Assembly: GCA_017460265.1 (NCBI GenBank)
Contig: JAFUBJ010000142.1
Coordinates: 1-16,808, forward strand
DNA: 16,808 nt
DNA from: Atopobiaceae bacterium
GTDB lineage: Bacteria; Actinomycetota; Coriobacteriia; Coriobacteriales; Atopobiaceae
Direction: 5' to 3'
How positions within the stretch are numbered: position 1 is the first letter of the stretch; every line of letters starts with the position of its first letter. The notes under the pieces were generated by a model, which worked only from the letters and a program-made list of their open reading frames with translations, searched no databases and was not told the origin of the DNA. Positions 1 through 7,382 of this stretch are shown here, piece by piece. The translations under genes were made by a program, and so were the position numbers.

Positions 1-269
1 ATGCCGATCTTCTCGCGAAGCCGATTGATGTTGACGCGGTCTGCCGCAAGGTCTTCTCCGTGAAACCAGATGTGTCCCGAATCAGGCGTCTCAAGCAGGT
101 TCATGCAACGCAACAGCGTTGACTTGCCCGAGCCGGAGGCTCCGATGATGGTCACGACCTCGCCAGGGTTCACGGCAAAGTCGATGTCCTTGAGCACGAG
201 ATGGCTGCCAAACGACTTGCGCAACCCCTCAACGCGAATGAGCGGCTCTGAAACACTACCTTGCGTCAC
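1..269 (-). CDS. Amino-acid ABC transporter ATP-binding protein (N-terminal part, runs off window)
   Basis: This is the N-terminal 89 residues of an ABC ATPase of the polar-amino-acid (GlnQ/HisP-like) type, which would power the adjacent permease from the cytoplasmic side. After a short leader it reads IRVEGLRKSFGSHLVLKDID, then VNPGEV, then the Walker A motif GASGSGKST at about residues 43-51, followed by LLRCMNLLE and PDSG, all typical of this family. The signature motif and Walker B lie beyond the window edge. The start is a GTG at 269, preceded by a strong AGGAGGAG ribosome-binding site that lies inside the end of the permease gene. The two genes overlap by 14 nt, implying translational coupling. 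Family is secure; substrate specificity within polar amino acids is not. Confidence 0.93.
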   Translation of the reverse strand, partial: MTQGSVSEPLIRVEGLRKSFGSHLVLKDIDFAVNPGEVVTIIGASGSGKSTLLRCMNLLETPDSGHIWFHGEDLAADRVNINRLREKIG

Positions 270-1506
270 TGCTTCTCCTCCTCTTAGGACGCTTCTTGGC
301 GTCAAGCGACTCGCTCGACGAGCCAGTGCCTGCCACCGTGCCCACCGTGGCGCTTCCATCGCTCGTGGAGAGCAAAGGCGCCGGCTCGACCGAAAGCCGC
401 TTGGCAAAGCGCCCAAGCAGCCAGCTCGCCACCATGGTGAGGCACAAGTACACCACGGCAGCCACCGCGTACATCTCGACCTGCTTGAAGTAGATGCCCA
501 CGACCGTCTTGGTGGCAAACATGAGGTCAAACACACCAATGACGGAGAGCACCGACGAGTCCTTGATGTTGACGACGAGCTCGTTGGAGAGTGCGGGGAT
601 GGCGTTCTTGATGCCCTGTGGAAAGACGACCTTGATCATCGCCTGCCACTGAGAGAGACCGAGCGAGCGCGCAGCCTCGTTTTGGCCGGGATCGACCGCC
701 TCGATGCCGCCGCGCAGGACCTCCATCATGTACGCCGTTGAGTTGAGCGAAATCGTGACCAGGCCGGCAACGAAGGTCGACCAGATGGCGCCAATCTCGC
801 TCACGGTCATGCCCGTGCCCTTGAGCAGACCAAAGCCTGTGAAGTAGATGAGCATGCCCTGCACCATCATGGGCGTGCCACGCACGACCGTGGAATAGAT
901 CTTGGCAAAGAGAACGCCCGCCTTCTTGAAGAAGCGGACCGCGTCGTTGTCGGATCGGTCCACCGTCTGGATGCGCAGGAACACCAGCAAGATGGCCAGG
1001 AAGAACGCGATGAGCGTGCCGAAGACCGAAAGCCCCACGGTGGTGAGGACGCCCTGCATGATGATGCCATGACTCTTGTCCACCATGTAGACGATGGAGC
1101 TAAGGAATCCGGAGGGGTTCTTGTCCTGCGTAAGCGCAGTCGAGGTCACGCTGAGAAAGCCCATGACGGCACGATCGACGAAGAGAATGGCCGTTGCTGC
1201 CCACACGCCGTAGCTCAGCCAACGCACCACCGTCACCAGCGGCTTCTTGCAGAAGGGAGACTTTTCCTGATAGTCATTCTTGTACATGAGCTTGAGCGCG
1301 AGCGCAACGGCCGACAAGGCCAACCATCCCATGAGGAACCAGTAGAGGCAGACCTCAAACACATATGCCCCGCGCAAGAAGCTCATGTCCGAACGCCGCT
1401 GCATGGAGAACCAAATGCCAATGGCCGCCACAAACGACGTGCCCAAGAACACGTACCTGTGGTCCTCGGTGATAAAAGACTTGAGCTTGGCGATACGCTC
1501 CAACAA
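256..1506 (-). CDS. Amino-acid ABC transporter permease with extra N-terminal membrane segments
   Basis: This is the membrane permease of a polar amino-acid importer, 416 aa from the chosen start. The core (about residues 145-370) is a His/Glu/Gln-type BPD_transp_1 domain. It has HGIIMQGVLTTVGLS at its beginning, the segment RGTPMMVQ, and the ATPase-contacting EAA loop EAARSLGLSQWQAMIKVVFP at about 277-296. Ahead of it are about 120 extra residues with roughly three hydrophobic segments (about 18-35, 48-73, 95-118). The C-terminus is a Ser/Gly-rich tail ending in a basic KKRPKRRR stretch. Ordinary family members are about 220-300 aa, so both ends are extended. I chose TTG at 1506 because AGGGGAGGG lies 5 nt upstream; an upstream ATG at 1575 has no such site and falls inside an intergenic hairpin. 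It lies between the binding-protein and ATPase genes of the same operon. Confidence 0.9.
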   Translation of the reverse strand: MLERIAKLKSFITEDHRYVFLGTSFVAAIGIWFSMQRRSDMSFLRGAYVFEVCLYWFLMGWLALSAVALALKLMYKNDYQEKSPFCKKPLVTVVRWLSYGVWAATAILFVDRAVMGFLSVTSTALTQDKNPSGFLSSIVYMVDKSHGIIMQGVLTTVGLSVFGTLIAFFLAILLVFLRIQTVDRSDNDAVRFFKKAGVLFAKIYSTVVRGTPMMVQGMLIYFTGFGLLKGTGMTVSEIGAIWSTFVAGLVTISLNSTAYMMEVLRGGIEAVDPGQNEAARSLGLSQWQAMIKVVFPQGIKNAIPALSNELVVNIKDSSVLSVIGVFDLMFATKTVVGIYFKQVEMYAVAAVVYLCLTMVASWLLGRFAKRLSVEPAPLLSTSDGSATVGTVAGTGSSSESLDAKKRPKRRRSSDAR

Positions 1507-1511
1507 AGAAA

Positions 1512-1520
1512 CCCTCCCCT
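1512..1520 (-). promoter_or_regulatory. Ribosome-binding site that fixes the permease TTG start
   Basis: The minus strand reads AGGGGAGGG five bases before TTG 1506. It is the only good Shine-Dalgarno sequence near the 5' end of the permease and supports a TTG start over the ATG at 1575. Confidence 0.65.
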
Positions 1521-1556
1521 GTGAAACAAGGATTGTGCCCGGACGAACAAGCGCGT

Positions 1557-1632
1557 GCCGAGGGCCTTGCCCCACGCGACACCCTTCTGAGCGTTCTATG
1601 CGAAGGGGTTCGCAGGGGACAAGGCCCTCGGC
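1557..1632 (-). promoter_or_regulatory. Long intergenic stem-loop between binding-protein and permease genes
   Basis: The arms at 1557-1569 and 1620-1632 form a perfect 13-bp inverted repeat (GCCGAGGGCCTTG). Pairing continues inward with small bulges: CCCC 1570-1573 with GGGG 1615-1618, then GCGA with TCGC, and ACCC/TTC with GGGT/GAA. This leaves a loop of about 14 nt near 1588-1601. No T-run follows on the minus strand, so it does not look like a full terminator. In ABC operons such structures often protect the upstream binding-protein mRNA or partly attenuate the permease; that role here is inference. Confidence 0.75.
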
Positions 1633-1646
1633 CTCTCACGTGTACG

Positions 1647-2552
1647 TTACTCTGGCTGACGCTCCACCGCGGCGGCCCAGATGGCCTGGCGATCGTCCTC
1701 GGAGATGCCCGCAAGAATCGTGTTCATCTGGGATACGATGTCATCGTTGCCCTTGGAGATGCCGATGTTGACGGGCACCTCCTCCGAGAAGCCCTTGCCC
1801 TCGTCAAAGATGATGCCCACGAGCTCGGGGTGGGACTCGGTGATGCTGGCGATGTTGCCCACATCGAAGGTGATGGCGTCGCAGGCACCGCTCAGCAGGT
1901 TGGAGATCTGGTCGGGAACCGTCGGAACGGGCGAGAGGTGGTTGACGCCCTCAATCTCGTCGATGACGGTATCAAGCAGCGTGTCCTTCTGGCCGAGCAC
2001 GGCAGCGCCGGAGAAGTCCTGGATGGAGGTGGCATTCTCGTAGGCGGAGCCCTTCTGGACCATGAGGCCATAGGTGCCAACGTAATACGGCTCGGTGAAG
2101 TCAATGGACTCCTCGCGCTCGGGCGTGGCGGTCATGCCTGCGATGATGACGTCAATCTGGCCCTGGCCAAGTGCCTCGATGAGGCCGTCCCACTCGAGCT
2201 TGACCGCAACCGGCGTAAGACCCAGGCCCTCGGCCACGGTCTTGGCAATCTGCACGTCATAGCCATCAGCAAAGGCGCCAGAGACGTTCTCGATGGGAAT
2301 GGTGAACTCAGACTCGGCCGTCGCCTGCCAGTTGTAGGGAGCGTAGGCAGCCTCCATGCCGACGCGCAGCGTGCCGTCTGCGGCAAAGGTCGTTTCGGTA
2401 GCGCCCTCGGCAGACGCGTCATCGCCGGAGTTGTCCTGGGCGGCGGGCCCGCAGGCGGTCAGCGCAGCAAGGCTCAGCGCGGTCATACCCGAAAGCTTGA
2501 GGAAGCCACGGCGGTTGGTTGATGCTGTTGCAAAAGAACGGGTGTCACTCAT
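1647..2552 (-). CDS. Amino-acid ABC transporter substrate-binding lipoprotein (SBP_bac_3 family, Tat-type signal)
   Basis: This is the extracytoplasmic solute receptor of the amino-acid importer encoded downstream, 301 aa. The N-terminus carries a twin-arginine motif (NRRGFLK, R14-R15), a hydrophobic stretch, and a lipobox LTAC with the predicted lipid-bearing Cys at residue 34. A short Ser/Asp/Glu-rich linker follows. The mature domain begins TLRVGMEAAYAPYNWQ and contains GYDVQIAKTVAEGLGL, the segment EWDGLIEALGQGQIDVIIAG, MTATPEREESIDFTEPYY, and a late QMNTIL helix, all typical of family-3 amino-acid binding proteins. ATG 2552 is preceded by a GAGAGG-like site. It is first in its operon, separated by a terminator from the gene upstream. 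The ligand is not predictable beyond a polar amino acid. Confidence 0.93.
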   Translation of the reverse strand: MSDTRSFATASTNRRGFLKLSGMTALSLAALTACGPAAQDNSGDDASAEGATETTFAADGTLRVGMEAAYAPYNWQATAESEFTIPIENVSGAFADGYDVQIAKTVAEGLGLTPVAVKLEWDGLIEALGQGQIDVIIAGMTATPEREESIDFTEPYYVGTYGLMVQKGSAYENATSIQDFSGAAVLGQKDTLLDTVIDEIEGVNHLSPVPTVPDQISNLLSGACDAITFDVGNIASITESHPELVGIIFDEGKGFSEEVPVNIGISKGNDDIVSQMNTILAGISEDDRQAIWAAAVERQPE

Positions 2553-2740
2553 GGCGAATCCTCTCTCCCTTGGTGCCGTAAGACCCCTTTCGCGCTCCGC
2601 AACCGAACGGGACCCATTCCCGCTCCCCTTGCAACCTAATGCGTGAAAGTTACGTGCGCAGAGTTGATGCTAGGCCAAGCGCACGTCTTTTCCGCGCTTA
2701 ACCAGCACAAGGAAACGAATCGTTCATGCTCGAAAGCATC

Positions 2741-2793
2741 AAAAAAGCCGTTCTGCCGGAAGGACCCATCCCCTCCTGGCAGAACGGCCTTTT
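2741..2793 (-). terminator. Rho-independent terminator after tsaB-rimI-tsaD
   Basis: A perfect 11-bp stem is formed by 2747-2757 and 2778-2788 (GCCGTTCTGCC on the plus strand against its complement). A short inner AGGA/TCCT stem sits in the loop, and six T residues follow on the minus strand (A run at 2741-2746). It starts 13 nt after the TAA at 2802, so it ends the fusion transcript and insulates the ABC operon. The plus strand also shows a short TTTT after the stem, so weak bidirectional activity is possible, but no plus-strand gene approaches it. Confidence 0.93.
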
Positions 2794-2801
2794 GCGTCGC
2801 T

Positions 2802-5273
2802 TTACCTGGCAGGCCAGGCGCCGCTCACGACGGGCGCTTCGCTGCTACTCCATTCGCCAAGCTTGGCATTGGGGGCGGCATCAAGCGTAAGCGGCGCCGT
2901 CACTCCAGCACGAAGGTTTCGCAGCGCAACGAGAGCAATCATGGCGCCGTTGTCCCCGCAGACCACCATGGGGGGAACGGTCACGCGCACCCCCATCTTG
3001 CCAAAGCGCTTTTGGTAGGCTTCGCGCAGCGCGGGGTTTGCCGCAACGCCTCCCCCCACGCAGAAGTCCTGGACACCCGTCTCGTCAACTGCCGTGGCGG
3101 CCTTCGCGACCTGCACGTCCACGACCGCCGCCTGGAAAGATGCCGCAAGGTCGGGCACGTTGATGGGCCGTCCGGCGCGGTTCTCGCCCTCGATGTAAGT
3201 GATGACGGCTGTCTTGAGTCCGCTCAGCGAGAAGCGGTAGTCATGGCTGTGCAGCATGGCGCGCGGGAAGGCGATGGCCTTCGGGTTGCCTTGCGCCGCC
3301 AGACGGCTGATGACAGGACCGCCGGGATAGCCCAGCCCCAGAGCCTTGGCCACCTTGTCGAAGGCCTCGCCCACCGCATCGTCGATGGTCTGGCCCATGA
3401 CCTCGTAGTCTCCCCAGTCACGCACGTAGACCAGCATGGTGTTGCCACCGCTCACAAGGCTTGCCACAAAGGGCGGCTTGAGGTCGGGCGTCTCAAAGAG
3501 GTTTGCCATGAGGTGGCCCTCAAGATGGTGCACCGGCACAAGCGGAAGACCCGTCGCCGCACAGAGTCCCTTGGCAAAGGCTACGCCCACGACGAGTGCG
3601 CCAACTAGGCCCGGCCCCGCCGTCACGCCAATGGCGGACAGGTCAGAGGGGGTAAGGGTGCCTGTCCCAAAGAACGCGCCCGCCTTTGCGAGGGTCTCTT
3701 CGAAGACGCCGACAATCGCCTCGGTGTGCTTGCGGCTCGCAATCTCGGGCACGACACCGCCAAAGCGCGCGTGGAAGTCAATCTGCGTGGCGACAACGTT
3801 GGATATGACCTCGCCATCGCCTTTGATGATAGCCATGGCCGTCTCGTCACAGCTGCTTTCGATGGCCAGGACGAGGGGACCCGCATCACTGATTGACTGG
3901 GTCACCTCCTGGGTACGCGCCTTGGGCACGATGGGCCAGGGGCGGACCGACGCGCGCGGCTCTGGACGCTCGCCCGTCTTGTCAGTATCGAGCGCAAGGG
4001 GCAGGCGTGCGGTCATGACGAGCGCATCGTTTCCTTTGCCGTAGTAATTCTTGCGAAGGCCAACCTGCTCGAAGCCAGCGCTTTCGTAGAGCCCGCGCGC
4101 TGCAGTGTTTCCCTCGTGAACCTCCAGCGTGATCTCGGACGCGCCGAGCATCTGCCCATCGTAGGCAAGACGCGCAAGCAGGCGGCTCCCGATGCCCTCG
4201 TGCCGACGGTCGTCCTTGACGGCGATGTCCATCACCTCGAGGCAATCCCCTGCCAGCATGCCCCCGGCAAAGCCGATCACCTCTCCCTGGTCGTGGGCAA
4301 CCCACCAGGTGCGTCCGTGAGAGCTCAACTCGTCGTAGAAAAGCTTCTCGGACCACGCCTCGTGGACACCGCCCGCAAAGGCGTCCGCCTCAAGGGAGGC
4401 AACCTGCGCAATGTCGTTGACCGACATGGGGCGAAGCTGGGTGTGAATGCCCGAAAGGCCCTCATAGACACCCGTGGTGGTCGCGCTCTCAGGCTGTGCA
4501 AGCCCGAGCCGCTGGCGCTCGTTCTCCTCCGCGTCGGAGAGGCGCGTGTAGATGGGGAGAACGAGGGCCGGGTCGCCGTTTTCGTAGGGATCGTAGCGGT
4601 CGGGAGACGCCGCAGCCCGAAGGAGGCCTTCTGAGCACGGGTGCCACGCGGCTTCGTCCACAAAGTTTGAGAAGCCCGCCTCCTCAAACTTGGCGCGATA
4701 CTTCTTGAGGCCATCGCCCGTGATGACAAGGTCATCACGGTCGGCGCGGGCAGCCCACTCGTCCACGCAGGCCTGCGCCTTGATGACCGTCTCTGTGGAG
4801 AAGGTCCGCATGGGGCCCTCGTCGTCCAGAACGTAGATGCCTGGATACACCTCTCCACGCATGGCGTCGCCCGCTACGCCAAGAAGACCGCGCTGGCCGT
4901 GCAGCCACGCATTCCAGGCAGCCGCATCAAGCGTTGACGTGCCGTGAAGCGGCAGGCCAAGCCCACACGCAACGCCCTTTGCCGTGGCGATGCCGATGCG
5001 TACACCCGTAAACGATCCAGGACCACGCCCGACCAGCACGGCGTCAAGGTCTGCCATGGAATGGCCCGAGCGTGCAAGGCAATCAAGGGCCGTGGATGTC
5101 AGCTCGACGTTGGTTTGGCGACGGCAGAGGTGGTCACCCGACGCAAGAACCTCGATGTCTGCGGACAAGCCGTCTGCAGACGGCATCCAGCGAGCCACGG
5201 CACAGGCAAGCATGTCGGTGGAGGTGTCCATCGCAAGGACGAGCAGGGGCTCGTTAGGAGCAGCTTCGATCAT
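2802..5273 (-). CDS. tsaD: TsaB-RimI-TsaD trifunctional fusion (tRNA t6A synthesis and protein N-acetyltransferase)
   Basis: One frame joins three normally separate proteins (numbering from GTG 5288). Residues about 14-255 are TsaB, the non-catalytic partner (LAMDTSTD, GRGPGSFTGVRIGI). Residues about 285-432 are a RimI-type GNAT acetyltransferase with the acetyl-CoA motif RHEGIG and the NTAARGLYESAGF segment. Residues about 471-815 are TsaD, which transfers threonylcarbamoyl to A37 of ANN-decoding tRNAs. TsaD shows ESSCDE, ASRKH, metal ligands in HHLEGH (H588, H592), SGGNT, GEAFDK, and CGDNGAMIA with D779. Lengths match the three families, with linkers of about 30-40 residues. The start is uncertain: GTG 5288, ATG 5285, or ATG 5273, which I prefer because GGGA lies just upstream. 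tsaE is 9 kb upstream on the same strand. Confidence 0.95.
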   Translation of the reverse strand: MIEAAPNEPLLVLAMDTSTDMLACAVARWMPSADGLSADIEVLASGDHLCRRQTNVELTSTALDCLARSGHSMADLDAVLVGRGPGSFTGVRIGIATAKGVACGLGLPLHGTSTLDAAAWNAWLHGQRGLLGVAGDAMRGEVYPGIYVLDDEGPMRTFSTETVIKAQACVDEWAARADRDDLVITGDGLKKYRAKFEEAGFSNFVDEAAWHPCSEGLLRAAASPDRYDPYENGDPALVLPIYTRLSDAEENERQRLGLAQPESATTTGVYEGLSGIHTQLRPMSVNDIAQVASLEADAFAGGVHEAWSEKLFYDELSSHGRTWWVAHDQGEVIGFAGGMLAGDCLEVMDIAVKDDRRHEGIGSRLLARLAYDGQMLGASEITLEVHEGNTAARGLYESAGFEQVGLRKNYYGKGNDALVMTARLPLALDTDKTGERPEPRASVRPWPIVPKARTQEVTQSISDAGPLVLAIESSCDETAMAIIKGDGEVISNVVATQIDFHARFGGVVPEIASRKHTEAIVGVFEETLAKAGAFFGTGTLTPSDLSAIGVTAGPGLVGALVVGVAFAKGLCAATGLPLVPVHHLEGHLMANLFETPDLKPPFVASLVSGGNTMLVYVRDWGDYEVMGQTIDDAVGEAFDKVAKALGLGYPGGPVISRLAAQGNPKAIAFPRAMLHSHDYRFSLSGLKTAVITYIEGENRAGRPINVPDLAASFQAAVVDVQVAKAATAVDETGVQDFCVGGGVAANPALREAYQKRFGKMGVRVTVPPMVVCGDNGAMIALVALRNLRAGVTAPLTLDAAPNAKLGEWSSSEAPVVSGAWPAR

Positions 5274-5300
5274 GGCGATTCCCATCACGTAAGAAATGTG

Positions 5301-5319
5301 CAGCTACTTAGTGTAGCTG
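5301..5319. repeat. Small inverted repeat upstream of tsaB-rimI-tsaD
   Basis: A 7-bp perfect stem (CAGCTAC/GTAGCTG) with a 5-nt loop lies 13 nt upstream of the furthest possible start of the fusion gene. It includes a TACACT hexamer (minus strand, 5310-5315) that could be a -10 box. It could therefore be an operator or a leader hairpin; nothing further can be supported. Confidence 0.45.
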
Positions 5320-5376
5320 TTGGATGGGCGCTGGGCACAAGTGCGCCGTTTTGACACAAGCCAGCCAACTCCGCCC

Positions 5377-5409
5377 AATCCGACAGCAACTGCCCGGAAT
5401 TGTCGGATT
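5377..5409 (-). repeat. Inverted repeat after the C39-like ChW gene
   Basis: The arms AATCCGACA (5377-5385) and TGTCGGATT (5401-5409) pair perfectly over 9 bp around a 15-nt loop, about 32 nt downstream of the stop codon at 5441. There is no T-run on the minus strand, so it is not a textbook intrinsic terminator. It probably marks or stabilises the 3' end of the ChW transcript. Confidence 0.5.
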
Positions 5410-5440
5410 CAGCTTTTACTTCAATCAGACTCTGCAGACG

Positions 5441-7261
5441 CTACGCATTCTGCCTGAAGGCATTTGCCGTAGAGCCAGGTGCCGCCCCGCCCTTCTCCAC
5501 AAGCCTGATCTCGATGCCCTCAAGCCTGTAGGAGTATCCAGCCGTACCGGACTGCGCACCATTCTTTGCCCAGCCCATCCAGCCGATGTTCTGGCAATGG
5601 ACTCGGTACCAGACGTCGAAGTGCTTGGCCATCTCTCCCGTCAGCTCAATCTGAATGGCCTCAAGCCGCTTGGACTCGCCCGAGGTGCCGCTCATGGCAC
5701 CGTCACTCTTCCATCCCTGCCATCCATAATCCTGGACGTGGGTGCGGTATCTAATTGACCCTGCATATTGGGGGGAAGCAAGCTTGATTTCTATCCCCTC
5801 GAGCCTTAGGCTGCGGCCCGACGTACCTGCCATCGCACCGTCGCCCACCCAGTTCTGCCATCCATCGTTTTGCACATGCGTACGATACTGCACCGCCTGT
5901 TGACTAAACGCTGCGCCGACTGCCTGAGTGACGCCCCCGAAGGTCTTGCCTGGAGCAGCGGACCCCTTTTTGATCAGCAGCACCTGTATGGCCTCGAGCC
6001 GATAGGAATAGGTCGCCGTGCCAGCCTGCTGGCCGTTCTTTGCCCAGCCCATCCATCCAAAGTTCTGTGCATGCACACGGTAGTACACGTCATAGTGCTT
6101 GGCTAGCTCTCCTGTAAGCTCAATCCGAATCGCCTCCAGCCTGAGCGAACGCCCGCTGGTGCCTGACATCTCGCCATCGGCGACCCAATCCTGCCATCCG
6201 ATGTTCTGAACGTGCGTGCAGTAGCGGATGCCTCCCTTGTAAGGCATGTTGCCGAGCTTGATGTTGATTCCCTCAAGTCTCAGGCTGCGCCCACTCGTGC
6301 CAGCAACAGCGCCATCGGCCTTCCAGGTCTGCCAGCCGTCGTTCTGGACGTGAGTGCGATACGAAACCGTCGCTTCCTTCGAGTCAGGAACGTCCTCGGG
6401 CTCATCCACATGCGAGGTTACATACCAGTACTGCACGATGTTGTTGGCGCGCACGTTGTTGGCCGCACTGCTCAACTTCCTACGGTTTCCGTAAGCGGGG
6501 TCGGCACAATACAGCGCACCGTTGGTGTAATCGGTAAGAAGCACGGCATGCGAGTAGTTATAGATGACCACTCCCTCGGGGTGCTCTTCGAGCAGCTTGA
6601 TGAGCGTTGCCTCGCTTGAGGACCTGAGCGAGGAGCAGGCAACAGAGATGCCTTGGTAAGTGAACGACCAACGCAAGCCTTGATTGGTCCATGCCACGGA
6701 CTTCACGCTCGACTCGGTGATTGACCTCCAGGAGGGAGAGCCATTGAGGATGGCGGCCCGGCGCAGCATCATGACGGCCGAGTCAAGCGTGCACCATCCC
6801 GAGCTTGACTGCTTGATCCATATGTCACTGTTGAGCAGGTCTTGCGGTGTAGCCTGCGGCTCCAGCACCAGCGGCACAGCTTCGGTCTCTGGGTCATCTT
6901 CTCTGGTTGTCGCAGGCTCATCCGTCACGCCGCCCTGATGTGACGCGGCATCTGCATCTTCCTCGCCATTATCGGAGGGGATCGCCGTCAGCGGCTGAGG
7001 CGCTTCCTCTTCAGGAAAAACCTCGGGGCTAGACGATTCCTGCCCTTCGGCTTCCCCGCCCTCCTCAGCACTGGAATCCGAGGCCTCCAGGTCCGAAGCA
7101 GATTCCCCGAAGACACTGGCCTCGTCTTCCAAAACCTCTTGTTCAGCAAAAGCCTCAAGCCCGGAGACATCGTCAGCAAAGGCAATGCGTGGGGCCTGGA
7201 TGGCAAATAGAGGCAGAACAAGGGCCAGCAATGACGCAAAAAGAATGCCCGATCGTCTCAT
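5441..7261 (-). CDS. Secreted ChW-repeat protein with C39/papain-like cysteine peptidase domain
   Basis: Predicted exported protein of 606 aa. Residues 1-29 form a signal peptide (MRR, a hydrophobic core, cleavage near AFA). Residues about 31-135 are an acidic Ser/Glu/Asp spacer. Residues about 140-285 resemble a C39-type papain-like fold: Q151 and C157 in KQSSSGWCTLDSAVMMLRR, H238 in NYSHAVLLTDY, and D254 in YCADPAYGN form a plausible oxyanion/triad set. Six ChW repeats follow in two triads (298-437 and 457-595), each closed by a KGxxAPG linker. There is no LPXTG or C-terminal membrane segment, so attachment presumably relies on ChW binding. GGGAG is spaced better for ATG 7261 than for the adjacent ATG 7264. 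It is last of four ChW genes. Hydrolase type is inferred from motif spacing; substrate unknown. Confidence 0.88.
   Translation of the reverse strand: MRRSGILFASLLALVLPLFAIQAPRIAFADDVSGLEAFAEQEVLEDEASVFGESASDLEASDSSAEEGGEAEGQESSSPEVFPEEEAPQPLTAIPSDNGEEDADAASHQGGVTDEPATTREDDPETEAVPLVLEPQATPQDLLNSDIWIKQSSSGWCTLDSAVMMLRRAAILNGSPSWRSITESSVKSVAWTNQGLRWSFTYQGISVACSSLRSSSEATLIKLLEEHPEGVVIYNYSHAVLLTDYTNGALYCADPAYGNRRKLSSAANNVRANNIVQYWYVTSHVDEPEDVPDSKEATVSYRTHVQNDGWQTWKADGAVAGTSGRSLRLEGINIKLGNMPYKGGIRYCTHVQNIGWQDWVADGEMSGTSGRSLRLEAIRIELTGELAKHYDVYYRVHAQNFGWMGWAKNGQQAGTATYSYRLEAIQVLLIKKGSAAPGKTFGGVTQAVGAAFSQQAVQYRTHVQNDGWQNWVGDGAMAGTSGRSLRLEGIEIKLASPQYAGSIRYRTHVQDYGWQGWKSDGAMSGTSGESKRLEAIQIELTGEMAKHFDVWYRVHCQNIGWMGWAKNGAQSGTAGYSYRLEGIEIRLVEKGGAAPGSTANAFRQNA
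5477..5893 (-). repeat. ChW triad 2 of the C39-like protein
   Basis: Encodes three ChW repeats (residues about 457-595): HVQNDGWQNWVGDG, HVQDYGWQGWKSDG and HCQNIGWMGWAKNG. Each ends in a GTxGxSxRLE-type segment. The third is followed by EKGGAAPG and the last 11 residues of the protein. Confidence 0.88.
5951..6370 (-). repeat. ChW triad 1 of the C39-like protein
   Basis: Encodes three ChW repeats (residues about 298-437): HVQNDGWQTWKADG, HVQNIGWQDWVADG and HAQNFGWMGWAKNG. A KKGSAAPG linker separates this unit from the next triad. Confidence 0.88.
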
Positions 7262-7296
7262 CATGTCTCCCGTATCACAGCAGGTAGAAACACGAT

Positions 7297-7325
7297 TGTA
7301 TAAGAAAGGGACAGGTTTTAGCGAA
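7297..7325 (-). promoter_or_regulatory. Possible promoter of the C39-like ChW gene
   Basis: In the 121-nt gap between the amidase and C39-like genes the minus strand has TTCGCT (7320-7325), a 17-nt spacer, and TATACA (7297-7302, part of TATACAAT). The -10 fits a housekeeping sigma consensus well and the -35 matches only three of six positions. The implied leader is about 30 nt. Confidence 0.35.
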
Positions 7326-7382
7326 TCGAATCCATCGTCACGCAGTCATCTGAACACATCTCGCACAAATGTGGTGCGCCAG

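Noticed and set aside
1521..2522. Long plus-strand open frame (333 codons)
   Set aside because: It is antisense to the well-supported substrate-binding protein and shows no family motif. GC-rich genes produce such frames; the same applies to plus-strand frames at 2643-3608, 9974-10972 and 14387-15025.
2553..2740. Riboswitch or clear promoter upstream of the binding-protein gene
   Set aside because: Only a short GC-rich hairpin-like stretch (around 2610-2625) is visible; no recognisable aptamer and no convincing -35/-10 pair.
5441..7261. C39 domain as a bacteriocin leader-processing exporter
   Set aside because: The domain sits in a secreted protein with a signal peptide, with no ABC transporter or membrane segments and no bacteriocin precursor nearby.
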